The notes beneath the pieces were generated by a model. It had not been told where the DNA came from. It saw nothing but the letters and a program-made list of their open reading frames with translations, and did no database searches. A DNA stretch of 17,161 nt from an uncultured Blautia sp. Lineage in GTDB: Bacteria; Bacillota; Clostridia; Lachnospirales; Lachnospiraceae. The DNA is taken from NCBI GenBank assembly GCA_900541345.1, contig UQJE01000055.1, forward strand, positions 1-17,161, given 5' to 3'. Position numbers and translations under genes: made by a program. Below, piece by piece: positions 1-6,699 of the stretch. Position 1 is the stretch's first letter. Each line of letters starts with the position of its first letter.

Positions 1-295
1 TACAGGTAATCTTCTCCACTAATACAGGGAAGTTTCCTCTCTGCACATAAGGGGCATATACTGGTTCTTCCAGTTCCACCACAGCATAAGGCTCAATCTT
101 CGGAAGTTCCGTTGCTTCCAAGCGAATATCCACGCTGTTCCCAAGTTTCATGCTTCCAAGATGAAGTTTTAAGGCTTCCACTTCCTCTGTTTTCTTCTTA
201 CTGTCTTTATCATAGCGGTAACAGTTATCCGCACCCATAAAACGAAGTTCTCCAAATGCTTCTTTTACCTGTTCTTTTGTCAATGTAATCTGCAT
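1..295 (-). CDS. DUF961/YdcP-like protein of the conjugation module, C-terminus cut by window edge
   Basis: The visible 98 codons begin MQITLTKEQVKEAFGELRF and run off the left edge. I chose the ATG at 295 because an AAAGGA ribosome binding site lies six bases upstream; a second ATG at 299 is in another frame. The pattern FGELRF early, then a charged segment (KDSKKKTEEVEALKLHL) and an alternating strand-rich part ending in VEKITC, resembles DUF961 (YdcP) proteins such as the first ORFs of Tn916 and ICEBs1. These small cytoplasmic proteins are encoded at the start of the conjugation operon, ahead of the FtsK-type coupling protein; their precise role is unclear. The gene is divergent from the XRE repressor at 545 and has its own promoter at 398-426 followed by a palindromic operator. 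Family assignment rests on pattern resemblance and gene position. Confidence 0.62.
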   Translation of the reverse strand, partial: MQITLTKEQVKEAFGELRFMGADNCYRYDKDSKKKTEEVEALKLHLGSMKLGNSVDIRLEATELPKIEPYAVVELEEPVYAPYVQRGNFPVLVEKITC

Positions 296-370
296 ACATG
301 TTCCTTTCTCCCCGTTGAACCGATAGGTCAGTTTCTCATATTTTCATTTTCCTATTACGACGTCGTTTTT

Positions 371-390
371 AGTTCAGTTATTTCTGAACT
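371..390. promoter_or_regulatory. Palindromic operator O1 between ydcP-like gene and XRE repressor
   Basis: A perfect 7-6-7 inverted repeat: AGTTCAG (371-377), six-base spacer, CTGAACT (384-390). It lies just downstream of the - strand -10 at 398-403, over the predicted transcription start of the ydcP-like gene, the position expected for a repressor site. The likely ligand is the XRE protein encoded at 545-1228. Direct sequence observation; the protein partner is inferred. Confidence 0.62.
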
Positions 391-397
391 TAATTGT

Positions 398-426
398 ATA
401 TTAGCACAGACATATTCGTTTTGCAA
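398..426 (-). promoter_or_regulatory. Sigma-A promoter for the ydcP-like conjugation gene
   Basis: On the - strand a TTGCAA -35 (426-421) is followed by a 17-base spacer and a TAATAT -10 (403-398). Predicted start is near 391, at the edge of the O1 palindrome, giving a leader of about 95 bases to the ATG at 295. The spacing is ideal, so the promoter should be strong unless repressed. Confidence 0.55.
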
Positions 427-431
427 TATAA

Positions 432-474
432 AGTTTAGTTTTTTATAAACTTTTTGTTTTCTTTTTTCTGAACT
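432..474. promoter_or_regulatory. Second and third operator-like sites O2 and O3 upstream of the XRE repressor
   Basis: AGTTTAG (432-438), six bases, ATAAACT (445-451) has the same 7-6-7 layout as O1 with imperfect pairing of the innermost bases; outward it extends to AAAGTTTA/TAAACTTT (430-437/446-453). A further CTGAACT half site identical to the right arm of O1 is at 468-474, just upstream of the + strand -10 at 480-485. Three related sites around two divergent promoters suggest a repressor that controls itself and the transfer operon. Confidence 0.5.
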
Positions 475-476
475 TG

Positions 477-485
477 TGGTATATT
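477..485 (+). promoter_or_regulatory. Extended -10 promoter for the XRE repressor gene
   Basis: TGG followed by TATATT (480-485) is an extended -10 element; no good -35 is seen 17 bases upstream (457-462 is TTTTCT). Predicted start is near 492, leaving a leader of about 50 bases to the ATG at 545. The half operator at 468-474 abuts it. Confidence 0.45.
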
Positions 486-544
486 GTCCTTAGACGATAA
501 GATATGAAAAGTTATAACAGGATATGGAAAGAGAGGGTTTTCAG

Positions 545-1228
545 ATGAATACAATCGCACAACGGATTAAATTTGCCATGAAAGCAAAAAATAAAAAACA
601 AGTAGATATAGTCAAAGATACTGGTATCAGCAAAGGAGCTTTCAGTTCCTATCTTTCGGGACAGTACAATCCGAAAGCAGATAAACTGGAACTGATTGCT
701 GACTCTTTAGACGTAGATTTGCGTTGGCTTTACGGGGAAAATGTGCCTATGGAAAATGCTCAAAAAGATGATACTGCCCTACAATATGTCTTTTACAACA
801 ACTCCTGCTCCGAGTATCTTCTTGATGATTTAGATGATATATATATCGCAATGAAAACACAGTATTCCGCCCTCATTCCACGCTTTTATGTCCTTATCAA
901 CCGAAGCGGAAATGAAGTACACATACTGCCATTATTTTTAAGAGAAGATAGTTCCGAGTTCTACGAATGTCCGTCTGATTTTTTCCATGCAGACAAGCAC
1001 AGCGTTTTCACAAGAGATTTTGACAGTATCAGCGTGGAACTTTCAACTGTCACAATCTATTATTATGGAATTGATACAAAGACTTATGAACCAAAAGTTT
1101 CCACGCTGTCCTACTCACAAGCTGACGATTGCTTTTATATCGACAATGTAATACAGAGCGGTCACATAAAGGCATTTGAAAAAGAACTGATGAAAGAAAC
1201 ACTTTACTTAAAACATAACGCCCAGTAA
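545..1228 (+). CDS. XRE-family repressor of the integrative element
   Basis: A 227-residue protein with an N-terminal helix-turn-helix of the XRE/Cro-CI type at residues 3-63 (NTIAQRIKFAMKAKNKKQ; the turn and recognition helix run through TGISKGAFSSYLSGQYNP). The ATG at 545 is preferred over an in-frame ATG at 524 because GAGAGGG at 531-537 is at ribosome-binding distance from it and the domain starts there. The remaining 150 residues carry no motif I recognise; they are rich in aromatic and acidic residues and could be a dimerisation or signal-sensing domain. There is no LexA/CI-like Ser-Lys protease pattern I can point to, and no ImmA-type metalloprotease gene adjacent in the window. Position opposite the ydcP-like gene, with shared palindromes between, suggests it keeps the transfer operon silent and represses itself. 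Confidence 0.72.
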   Translation: MNTIAQRIKFAMKAKNKKQVDIVKDTGISKGAFSSYLSGQYNPKADKLELIADSLDVDLRWLYGENVPMENAQKDDTALQYVFYNNSCSEYLLDDLDDIYIAMKTQYSALIPRFYVLINRSGNEVHILPLFLREDSSEFYECPSDFFHADKHSVFTRDFDSISVELSTVTIYYYGIDTKTYEPKVSTLSYSQADDCFYIDNVIQSGHIKAFEKELMKETLYLKHNAQ

Positions 1229-1234
1229 CAAACA

Positions 1235-1271
1235 AGAGGACTTGCAAGGTTTCTGACCTTTCAAGTCCTCT
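1235..1271 (+). terminator. Long hairpin after the XRE repressor, probable terminator without a clear U-tract
   Basis: AGAGGACTTG (1235-1244) pairs with CAAGTCCTCT (1262-1271), and inside it AAGGT (1246-1250) pairs with ACCTT (1256-1260), giving a 15-bp interrupted stem with a short loop, six bases after the repressor stop codon. The following bases (GCTGTATC) are not a T-run, so it may be a processing or stability hairpin rather than a classical intrinsic terminator. Confidence 0.5.
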
Positions 1272-1305
1272 GCTGTATCATGGTGCTGTTGGCTGTGTCC
1301 GTTCC

Positions 1306-1351
1306 GTCAAGGACTGCCCTACGGCGTATCGGCTTCGCCTTGTTCCTTGAC
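1306..1351. repeat. GC-rich imperfect inverted repeat in an AT-rich intergenic region
   Basis: GTCAAGGA (1306-1313) and TCCTTGAC (1344-1351) are perfect complements; inside, GGCG (1323-1326) can pair with CGCC (1336-1339). The block of about 70 bases from 1283 is much richer in G+C than its surroundings. It contains no convincing gene: a 44-codon frame from an ATG at 1280 has no ribosome binding site. The function is unknown; a structured RNA, a replication or transfer-related site, or a relic are all possible. Confidence 0.4.
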
Positions 1352-1456
1352 CTCACTACTTTCTCAAAATTATCACTGCCAGTTTCCCAATACTTGAATT
1401 GTTTTTTAGCTTAGTGCTTAAACAGTAAATGAACAAAAACTATAAATTAAAATCGC

Positions 1457-2182
1457 TTATTTATTGATAGTGTCCCACAATTCCAATGCTCTATTGATAA
1501 TCGGAAGAATTTCTTCCTTTCTATTTATCAACAAATTATTCATGTGTGTTTTTTGTACGTCTGTTAATTTTTTAGATGTATCAATTTCATTCCCTTTTTC
1601 GTCTATTTCAATTTCTCCCGGATATAATGCCAAAAATATTTTTCTATTCTCATCGATGTTTATAGTAATGTCCATATCGCCTTTACGAGCAGTAAGCCAA
1701 AAATTATTAGTATCTAATTCATATTTTCCAATAGATTTAGGCGTTACCAAATAATCAACGCCATCTTCTGTCAGAGCATAATTTCCTTGATATTTTTCAA
1801 TGAATTTTTCATTTAATTCTTTAGTGAAACCAGCACGCTCAACACTTTTATACATATTATTGTGTTGAACTTTACAGATACCGATATATGCACACCCCAA
1901 AATCCCAACAGTTAAAACACCTGCTGTCAAACCTATAAATGCCTTTTTGTAAACTTTAAAGTTGTCAATTTTTTTAACCATGACCATATCCTCCTTTAAC
2001 AAAGTATCTAGCGAAACATCAAATTCATCGCTAATTTGAACAAGCGTTTGTAAATCAGGATAACTTTTTTGATTTTCCCAATTAGAAACCGTTTGTCTTG
2101 TTACATGAAAGATTTTTGCAAAATCTTCCTGTGTCATATTTCTTTTTTTCCTTATTTCGATAATTTTTGCACCGATATTCAT
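1457..2182 (-). CDS. XRE-type helix-turn-helix regulator with one membrane span
   Basis: A 241-residue protein. Residues 6-60 form a classic XRE helix-turn-helix (RKKRNMTQEDFAKIFHVTRQ then TVSNWENQKSYPDL, the usual recognition helix of this family). A lysine-rich link is followed by one hydrophobic helix at about residues 81-103 (AFIGLTAGVLTVGILGCAYIG), then about 135 residues with no motif I recognise, including SIGKYELDTNNFWLTARKG. The expected topology has the DNA-binding domain inside and the C-terminal domain outside the cell, which would make it a one-component membrane sensor. The start is supported by AAGGAGG nine bases upstream. It stands alone, between the element end and the repressor, and is probably element cargo. 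Its target and signal are not shown by the sequence. Confidence 0.72.
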   Translation of the reverse strand: MNIGAKIIEIRKKRNMTQEDFAKIFHVTRQTVSNWENQKSYPDLQTLVQISDEFDVSLDTLLKEDMVMVKKIDNFKVYKKAFIGLTAGVLTVGILGCAYIGICKVQHNNMYKSVERAGFTKELNEKFIEKYQGNYALTEDGVDYLVTPKSIGKYELDTNNFWLTARKGDMDITINIDENRKIFLALYPGEIEIDEKGNEIDTSKKLTDVQKTHMNNLLINRKEEILPIINRALELWDTINK

Positions 2183-2422
2183 CTTGTTACCTCCTTCGAG
2201 TTATATTATTAAGTCCATAGCCAAAAAAAGCTAGCAACCTACCTTTACACACCTAAAAAAAGTAGTGCAAATAATCTTTGACAGGCGAAAATTCAAGGTT
2301 TTTCACCTATTTATAGTCGATAACGAATAGAAAAGCATATTTAACCTCTTTCTCTAATTCCCTTTATATTCTTTTTAATTTCCATAATTACTTTGCAACA
2401 TCATAACATACATCAATAAATA

Positions 2423-2456
2423 AGCGGAAGATTATCAATACCTAAACTCTTCCGCT
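2423..2456. repeat. Inverted repeat near the element end
   Basis: A 9-bp perfect stem, AGCGGAAGA (2423-2431) and TCTTCCGCT (2448-2456), with a 16-base AT-rich loop. The sequence after it on the - strand is TTATTTATTG, a weak U-tract, so it could stop transcription entering the element from the pyr operon. Alternatively it is part of the recombination region. Confidence 0.35.
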
Positions 2457-2490
2457 CATTCTCATTTATTAAATTTAATAATTCTCTCCG

Positions 2491-2535
2491 ATTTACTACA
2501 CCATTTAGTACACCATTTTCGTATCAAACTATACC
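2491..2535 (-). repeat. Tandem DR2-like arm sites of a Tn916-family integrase
   Basis: On the - strand GGTGTAGTAAAT (2502-2491) and GGTGTACTAAAT (2514-2503) abut and differ in one of 12 bases; a third, weaker copy starts GGTATAGTTTG at 2535. From memory the Tn916 integrase N-terminal domain binds DR2 sites with a core like GTAGTAAAT near each element end, and the first copy contains exactly that core. Their distance of roughly 120 bp from the pyrE break fits arm sites at the non-integrase end. The repeats are seen directly; the assignment to integrase binding is inferred. Confidence 0.55.
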
Positions 2536-2611
2536 ATTTTATGATATAATACATCACTTTACTGTTTTTCAAAATCTTGCAGAATACCAGTAAATACAAG
2601 GATTTAAGAAG

Positions 2612-2674
2612 TTACATCAACTTATGGAAAGGCATTATCAGAAAATCTATAAATTCCTGCTTATACTGTTCCAT
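2612..2674 (-). pseudogene. pyrE: pyrE 5' fragment, interrupted by the mobile element
   Basis: Twelve bases after the pyrD stop, preceded by GGGAGG, an ATG opens MEQYKQEFIDFLI and then MPFHKLM and a stop. The first 13 residues match the usual N-terminus of clostridial orotate phosphoribosyltransferase, and pyrE is the expected next gene after pyrD in this operon type. A normal PyrE of about 210-230 residues would continue with the ESxxLKFGxF segment; here homology ends around 2636-2638 and element sequence supplies the rest. The remaining codons are presumably on the far side of the element, off the left edge. OPRTase makes OMP from orotate and PRPP, so the break would block UMP synthesis unless another copy exists or the element excises. 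Confidence 0.78.
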
Positions 2675-2686
2675 TTTTACCTCCCA

Positions 2687-3592
2687 TTATTTCACAACAC
2701 CAATAATCTCGTGAATATCTTCTATTTTCTGTCTTTCCATAAAAGAACGGATTCCATCTACTACCATTTCTGTTGTTCGCGGCTCAAAAAAGTTTGCAGT
2801 TCCAACGGAAACAGCTGTTGCTCCTGCCATAATAAATTCCAGCGCATCTTCTGCGGAGGCGATTCCTCCCATGCCGATGATCGGAAGAGATACTGCATTC
2901 GCAACCTGATATACCATTCTTACTGCCACAGGTTTTACTGCCGGTCCTGACATTCCCCCTGTTTTATTCGCAAGAGCAAAAGTTCTTCTGTTGATGTCGA
3001 TTTTCATTCCTGTGATCGTATTAATAAGAGACAGAACATCTGCTCCACCAGCCTCTGCTGCACGCGCCATTTCTGTCACATCAGTTACATTCGGGCTTAA
3101 TTTCATAATCACAGGCTGCTTTGCGTATTTCTTCACTTCTTTTGTAATGGCCTCAAGCGCTCTCGGATCCTGTCCAAAAGCAATTCCTCCCTCTTTTACG
3201 TTCGGGCAGGAAACATTGATTTCCAGCATATCTACCGGCTCGTTTGCAAGGCGTTCCACAACCTCACAATAATCCTCTGTTGTTTTTCCGCACACGTTTA
3301 CAATAATCTTTGTATCAAATTTTTTAAGGAATGGAATATCTCTTTCGCAAAACACATCAATTCCCGGATTCTGCAGTCCTATGGCATTTAACATTCCACT
3401 GTTTGTCTCTGTGATACGCGGTGTGGGGTTTCCTGGCCAGGGTACATTAGCTACGCCTTTCGTCACAACTGCACCAAGTTTATTTAAATCTACAAACTCG
3501 CTGTATTCCTCTCCGGAACCAAAAGTACCGGAAGCTGTCATTACCGGATTTTTTAATTCCACACCGGCAAGAGTTACATTCATTTTACTCAT
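2687..3592 (-). CDS. pyrD: Dihydroorotate dehydrogenase class IB, catalytic subunit
   Basis: 301 residues, the normal length for the class IB FMN subunit, which oxidises dihydroorotate to orotate and passes electrons to PyrK and NAD+. The FMN-barrel signatures are present: TASGTFG near residue 19, TKGV with Lys45, NAIGLQNPG at 69-77, the catalytic-loop NVSCPNVKEGG with Cys129 (class I enzymes use cysteine as base), KLSPNVTD at 164-171, TGGMSGPAVKP at 211-221 and GMGGIAS at 240-246. Its ATG overlaps the pyrK stop (ATGA), and GGAGG precedes it within the end of pyrK, so the two subunits are translationally coupled. The cytoplasmic PyrD2-PyrK2 complex is typical of Gram-positive anaerobes. Confidence 0.96.
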   Translation of the reverse strand: MSKMNVTLAGVELKNPVMTASGTFGSGEEYSEFVDLNKLGAVVTKGVANVPWPGNPTPRITETNSGMLNAIGLQNPGIDVFCERDIPFLKKFDTKIIVNVCGKTTEDYCEVVERLANEPVDMLEINVSCPNVKEGGIAFGQDPRALEAITKEVKKYAKQPVIMKLSPNVTDVTEMARAAEAGGADVLSLINTITGMKIDINRRTFALANKTGGMSGPAVKPVAVRMVYQVANAVSLPIIGMGGIASAEDALEFIMAGATAVSVGTANFFEPRTTEMVVDGIRSFMERQKIEDIHEIIGVVK

Positions 3593-4365
3593 AACTCCAC
3601 CTCCGTACTTAAAAATACAGGGCCGTCCTTACATACACGCTTATTGTGTACATGTGAATGAGAATCCACCTCTTTTGACTGGCATACACATCCGAGACAT
3701 GCGCCGATTCCGCACGCCATACGCTCTTCCATAGAAATCCAGCAGGGAATATTCTTTTCTTCTGCGTACGCTTTGATGGCACGAAGCATAGGAGTCGGGC
3801 CGCAGGCAAAAATCGCGTCCGCCTCCAGATTGTTTTCACGTATGGCATCCATTACATTTCCTTTTGTGCCTGCAGAGCCGTCCTCTGTTGCAACATATAC
3901 AGGGCAGTATTTTTCAAATTCTTCATTTAAGAACAGCTCGTCACGGTATCCAAGAACTGCTGTTGCCTCTGCCTCAAGTTTCTTCGCAGTCTGAAGCATG
4001 GGCGGAATGCCGATTCCTCCGCCGATTAAAAACACACGTTTTCCTTTTACCTCGGAAAGAGGAAATCCATTTCCAAGAGGCCCCATCGTTTCAATCGAAA
4101 CACCTGCATGGCATTTTGAAAACATTTCTGTTCCTGTATTTTTGCCTGTCACACGGTACACAAGACGAAGCTGGCCTTTTTCCCTGTCAATCTCACAGAG
4201 ACTTATGGGACGTGGAAGCAGCTTGCTTCCGTCTCTTGTATACAAAGAAACAAACTGGCCCGGTACTGCATTTTGGGCAATTTTATCTGTCTGAAGCCAC
4301 ATACTGTAAATATCAGAGGCAATGCACTCCTGACTTACAATTCTGCATTTTTCTTTTGCTTTCAT
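3589..4365 (-). CDS. pyrK: Dihydroorotate dehydrogenase electron transfer subunit
   Basis: 258 residues. The N-terminal ferredoxin-reductase-like FAD domain contains RPISLCE (52-58); the NAD-binding part has FLIGGGIGIPP (112-122) and ACGPTPM (187-193); the C-terminus carries the [2Fe-2S] ligands Cys218, Cys223, Cys226 and Cys245 in the CxxxxCxxC...C arrangement of PyrK. The protein moves electrons from FMN of PyrD through the iron-sulfur centre and FAD to NAD+. It starts ten bases after the pyrF stop, and the pyrF TAG is itself part of the TAGGAGGA ribosome binding site, then overlaps pyrD by four bases. All cofactor residues are intact. Confidence 0.95.
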   Translation of the reverse strand: MKAKEKCRIVSQECIASDIYSMWLQTDKIAQNAVPGQFVSLYTRDGSKLLPRPISLCEIDREKGQLRLVYRVTGKNTGTEMFSKCHAGVSIETMGPLGNGFPLSEVKGKRVFLIGGGIGIPPMLQTAKKLEAEATAVLGYRDELFLNEEFEKYCPVYVATEDGSAGTKGNVMDAIRENNLEADAIFACGPTPMLRAIKAYAEEKNIPCWISMEERMACGIGACLGCVCQSKEVDSHSHVHNKRVCKDGPVFLSTEVEL

Positions 4366-4375
4366 TTCTGTCCTC

Positions 4376-5302
4376 CTAGCGATTATTTAAAGCACCGCTG
4401 ATGTCTTCTATCATATCTTTTACAGCCTGACGGGAAGCGTCTGCGTATCCTTCCTCACCAAAAGCTGCATATTTTTCCTGTTTGTAAGCTGCGATGATTC
4501 CTCTTGAGGAGTTTACGATTGCACCAAGTCCGTCTTTATTGAAGAAATGTACAAGATCTGCGCCTTTTCCTCCCTGTGCTCCGTATCCCGGAACAAGGAT
4601 AAATGTCTTTGGCATAATCTCCCTTAATACTTTTCCCATTTCCGGATAAGTAGCGCCCACAACAGCACCTACATAGCTATAGCCATTTCCCATATGCTCC
4701 TCGCCCCACTGGGCAACTTTCTCACCAACCCACTCATAGAGAGGACGTCCGTCAATGATTCTGTCCTGAAATTCTCCGCTGGAAGGATTTGATGTTTTTA
4801 CAAGAATAAAAAGTCCCTTATTTTCTTCTTTGCACACATCAATAAACGGTTTTACGCCATCTGTTCCAAGATACGGATTAACAGTGGCAAAATCCTCGTC
4901 AAAGCCGGCATACTTTTTACTTCCAACCTGTACTTTTCCAAGATGTCCTACTGCATATGCAGCAGAAGTAGAACCAATATCGCCTCTTTTAATATCTCCG
5001 ATGATCACAAGATCTTTTTCCTTACAGTAATCGATTGTTTTCTTATATGCCATAAGTCCCGGAATTCCAAACTGTTCATACATGGCAATCTGCGGTTTTA
5101 CTGCCGGAATCAGATCGTATGTTGCATCTATGATTCCTTTATTATACTGCCAGATTGCTTCCGCAGCGCCTTCCAGAGTTTCTCCGTATTCCTTAAATGC
5201 CTTATCCTGAATATGTGCAGGAATATAATTCATCATAGGATCCAGTCCTACTACGATCGGCGCGTTTGTCTTCTGAATTTTTTCAATCAGTTTGTTAATC
5301 AT
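4376..5302 (-). CDS. pyrF: Orotidine 5'-phosphate decarboxylase, type 2
   Basis: 308 residues, longer than the 230-240 residues of the type 1 enzyme and typical of the type 2 (mycobacterial/clostridial) subfamily. The catalytic Asp-Lys-x-x-Asp array is IGDIKRGDIGST (101-112: Asp103, Lys105, Asp108). Further substrate-pocket segments are VVGLDP (17-22), VKPQIA with Lys69, TVNPYLGTDG (140-149) and ILVPGYGAQGG (235-245). It converts OMP to UMP, the last step of the pathway. GGGAGGAA lies eight bases before the ATG. It follows pyrC by 46 bases and precedes pyrK by ten, so it belongs to the same transcript. Confidence 0.95.
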   Translation of the reverse strand: MINKLIEKIQKTNAPIVVGLDPMMNYIPAHIQDKAFKEYGETLEGAAEAIWQYNKGIIDATYDLIPAVKPQIAMYEQFGIPGLMAYKKTIDYCKEKDLVIIGDIKRGDIGSTSAAYAVGHLGKVQVGSKKYAGFDEDFATVNPYLGTDGVKPFIDVCKEENKGLFILVKTSNPSSGEFQDRIIDGRPLYEWVGEKVAQWGEEHMGNGYSYVGAVVGATYPEMGKVLREIMPKTFILVPGYGAQGGKGADLVHFFNKDGLGAIVNSSRGIIAAYKQEKYAAFGEEGYADASRQAVKDMIEDISGALNNR

Positions 5303-5348
5303 GAATGGTTCCTCCCGAAATATATGTTTACTTTTGTGTTCTTATTTA

Positions 5349-6641
5349 TCAATTTTCATCTTCCTGGAATACAACTTTTCCATCACAGATTGTATAAAGG
5401 ACTTTTCCTTTTACTTCCCAGCCATCAAACGGTGTGTTGCGTCCCTTGGATACAAATTTTGTCTTATCGATTTTGTAGCTGTGTTTTACATCTACTACAA
5501 TCACATCTGCAGGGCGCCCTTCCTGAATGGTTCCCCTGTCAAGACCAAGAATCTGTGCAGGATTCCAACTCATTTTTTCCACCATCTGAAGCTCTGTAAG
5601 AACGCCTTTTTCCACAAGTTCTGTGTAAGTAAGGGCAAGACTTGTCTCCAGTCCTACAATACCGAAGGCTGCGCTTCTCATAGAACCGGATTTATCCCTC
5701 ACACTATGAGGTGCATGGTCTGTACTGATTACCTGAATACTTCCGTCTTTCAGCCCGTTTCTCAGTGCTTCCACATCTTTCTTTGTACGAAGAGGCGGAT
5801 TCATTTTGTAATTGGGATTGTCTCTGTCAATATCATCTGAAGTTAAAATAAAATGATGCGGGCAGACTTCTGCCGTTACATTCGGAATGTTTTTTTCTCT
5901 GATCACTTCCATCATATTTGCAACACCCTCTGTAGAACAGTGACATAAATGAAGATGCACTCCAGTGTCAAGCGCAAGGAAAATATCCCTCGCTGCAATC
6001 GCGTCCTCTGTTGCATTACTGATTCCCGGAAGACGAAGGCGCTTTGCATTTTCATCCTCATTCATGCAGCCTGTACCGCGAAGGTCAATGTCCTCACAAT
6101 GGGCAAATACCGGTATTTTACATTTTTCAGCAAGCACCATAGCATCCTTGTAAATCTGGCTGTTCATAACGGATTTTCCATCTTCTGTAATGGCAGGAAT
6201 GCCGGCTTTTGCCATACCGATAATATCAGAAAGTTCTTCCCCTTTCTGTCCCTTTGTGACAGTTCCTGACTGCAGTACATGAATCGGTGCCAGCTGTTTT
6301 GCCTTATTATGCACATATTCTACCCTGTCCGGATTATCAATAACCGGCGTTGTGTTCGGCATTGCCACTACTGTTGTCACACCGCCTCTTGCAGCAGCTC
6401 TTGTGCCGCTTTCTATATCTTCTTTTTCTGTCTGTCCCGGGTCGCGCAAATGCACGTGAAGGTCAATGAGGCCCGGCATAACAAGACAGTCTTTTGCGTT
6501 GATTATCCTGTCATTTTTTTCCTTTTTCTCTAATTTATCACCGATTTCTCTGATGACACCATCTTCAATATAAATATCTCCAACCTTATCGGTTTTGGTC
6601 GCAGCATCTATAATGCGTCCCTGGCGAATTAAAATCCCCAT
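5349..6641 (-). CDS. pyrC: Dihydroorotase, class I (zinc amidohydrolase)
   Basis: 430 residues. The frame is open back to 6797, but the ATG at 6641 is chosen because GGGAG is eight bases upstream and homology (GILIRQGRIIDAATKTDKVG) starts there; the upstream extension is basic, unconserved-looking and covers the promoter. Zinc ligands of the binuclear centre are His62 and His64 in DLHVHLRDPGQ, Asp154 (ITEDG), His181 (FAHCED), His234 (LCHCST) and Asp308 (STDHAPH). The substrate-binding MPNTTPVID (94-102) and NPPLR (281-285) are present. The length and the TDHAPH motif fit the class I enzyme of Bacillus rather than the 345-residue E. coli type. It closes N-carbamoyl-aspartate to dihydroorotate and is the first gene of the operon here; aspartate carbamoyltransferase is not in the window. 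Confidence 0.95.
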   Translation of the reverse strand: MGILIRQGRIIDAATKTDKVGDIYIEDGVIREIGDKLEKKEKNDRIINAKDCLVMPGLIDLHVHLRDPGQTEKEDIESGTRAAARGGVTTVVAMPNTTPVIDNPDRVEYVHNKAKQLAPIHVLQSGTVTKGQKGEELSDIIGMAKAGIPAITEDGKSVMNSQIYKDAMVLAEKCKIPVFAHCEDIDLRGTGCMNEDENAKRLRLPGISNATEDAIAARDIFLALDTGVHLHLCHCSTEGVANMMEVIREKNIPNVTAEVCPHHFILTSDDIDRDNPNYKMNPPLRTKKDVEALRNGLKDGSIQVISTDHAPHSVRDKSGSMRSAAFGIVGLETSLALTYTELVEKGVLTELQMVEKMSWNPAQILGLDRGTIQEGRPADVIVVDVKHSYKIDKTKFVSKGRNTPFDGWEVKGKVLYTICDGKVVFQEDEN

Positions 6642-6699
6642 ACAAATCGCTCCCTTCCTGATTTTATGTATATATTGTAATATCTTCTTTCTGATATAC

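Larger units (their letters stand above)
2183..2611. other. Gene-free terminal region of the element
   Basis: About 430 AT-rich bases without a believable gene. It contains the leader of the regulator at 2182, an inverted repeat (AGCGGAAGA 2423-2431 with TCTTCCGCT 2448-2456, loop 16) and the arm-type repeats at 2491-2535. Apart from these I see only scattered A/T runs. Confidence 0.6.
1..2637 (-). mobile_element. One end of a Tn916/Tn1549-like integrative conjugative element (partial)
   Basis: The segment is inferred to be the terminal part of an integrative element that continues past base 1. Seen in the sequence: host pyrE is broken at about 2636-2638; tandem 12-bp repeats at 2491-2514 resemble the DR2 arm sites bound by Tn916-type integrases and lie about 120 bp inside the break; the genes inside are an XRE membrane regulator, an XRE repressor and a DUF961/YdcP-like gene, which is the usual first gene of the transfer module in Tn916/ICEBs1-type elements. 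The DNA is visibly more AT-rich than the host genes. Integrase, excisionase, relaxase and the other end are not in the window and would be expected to the left. A mobilisable rather than self-transmissible element is possible. Confidence 0.72.

Noticed and set aside
1050..1247. Open frame on the - strand inside the XRE repressor gene
   Set aside because: Antisense shadow of a well-supported gene; no ribosome binding site or motif.
1280..1414. 44-codon + strand frame starting MVLLAVSVPSRT
   Set aside because: No ribosome binding site, starts next to a hairpin, and its composition follows the GC-rich inverted repeat rather than a gene; kept as structure only.
1229..1456. Element boundary between the two regulators
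   Set aside because: The pyrE break at about 2636 and the arm-type repeats place the boundary further right; nothing host-like lies between 1229 and 2611.
2624..2950. Open + strand frame across the pyrE break and pyrD
   Set aside because: Antisense to pyrD; cysteine- and serine-rich translation is typical of shadow frames.
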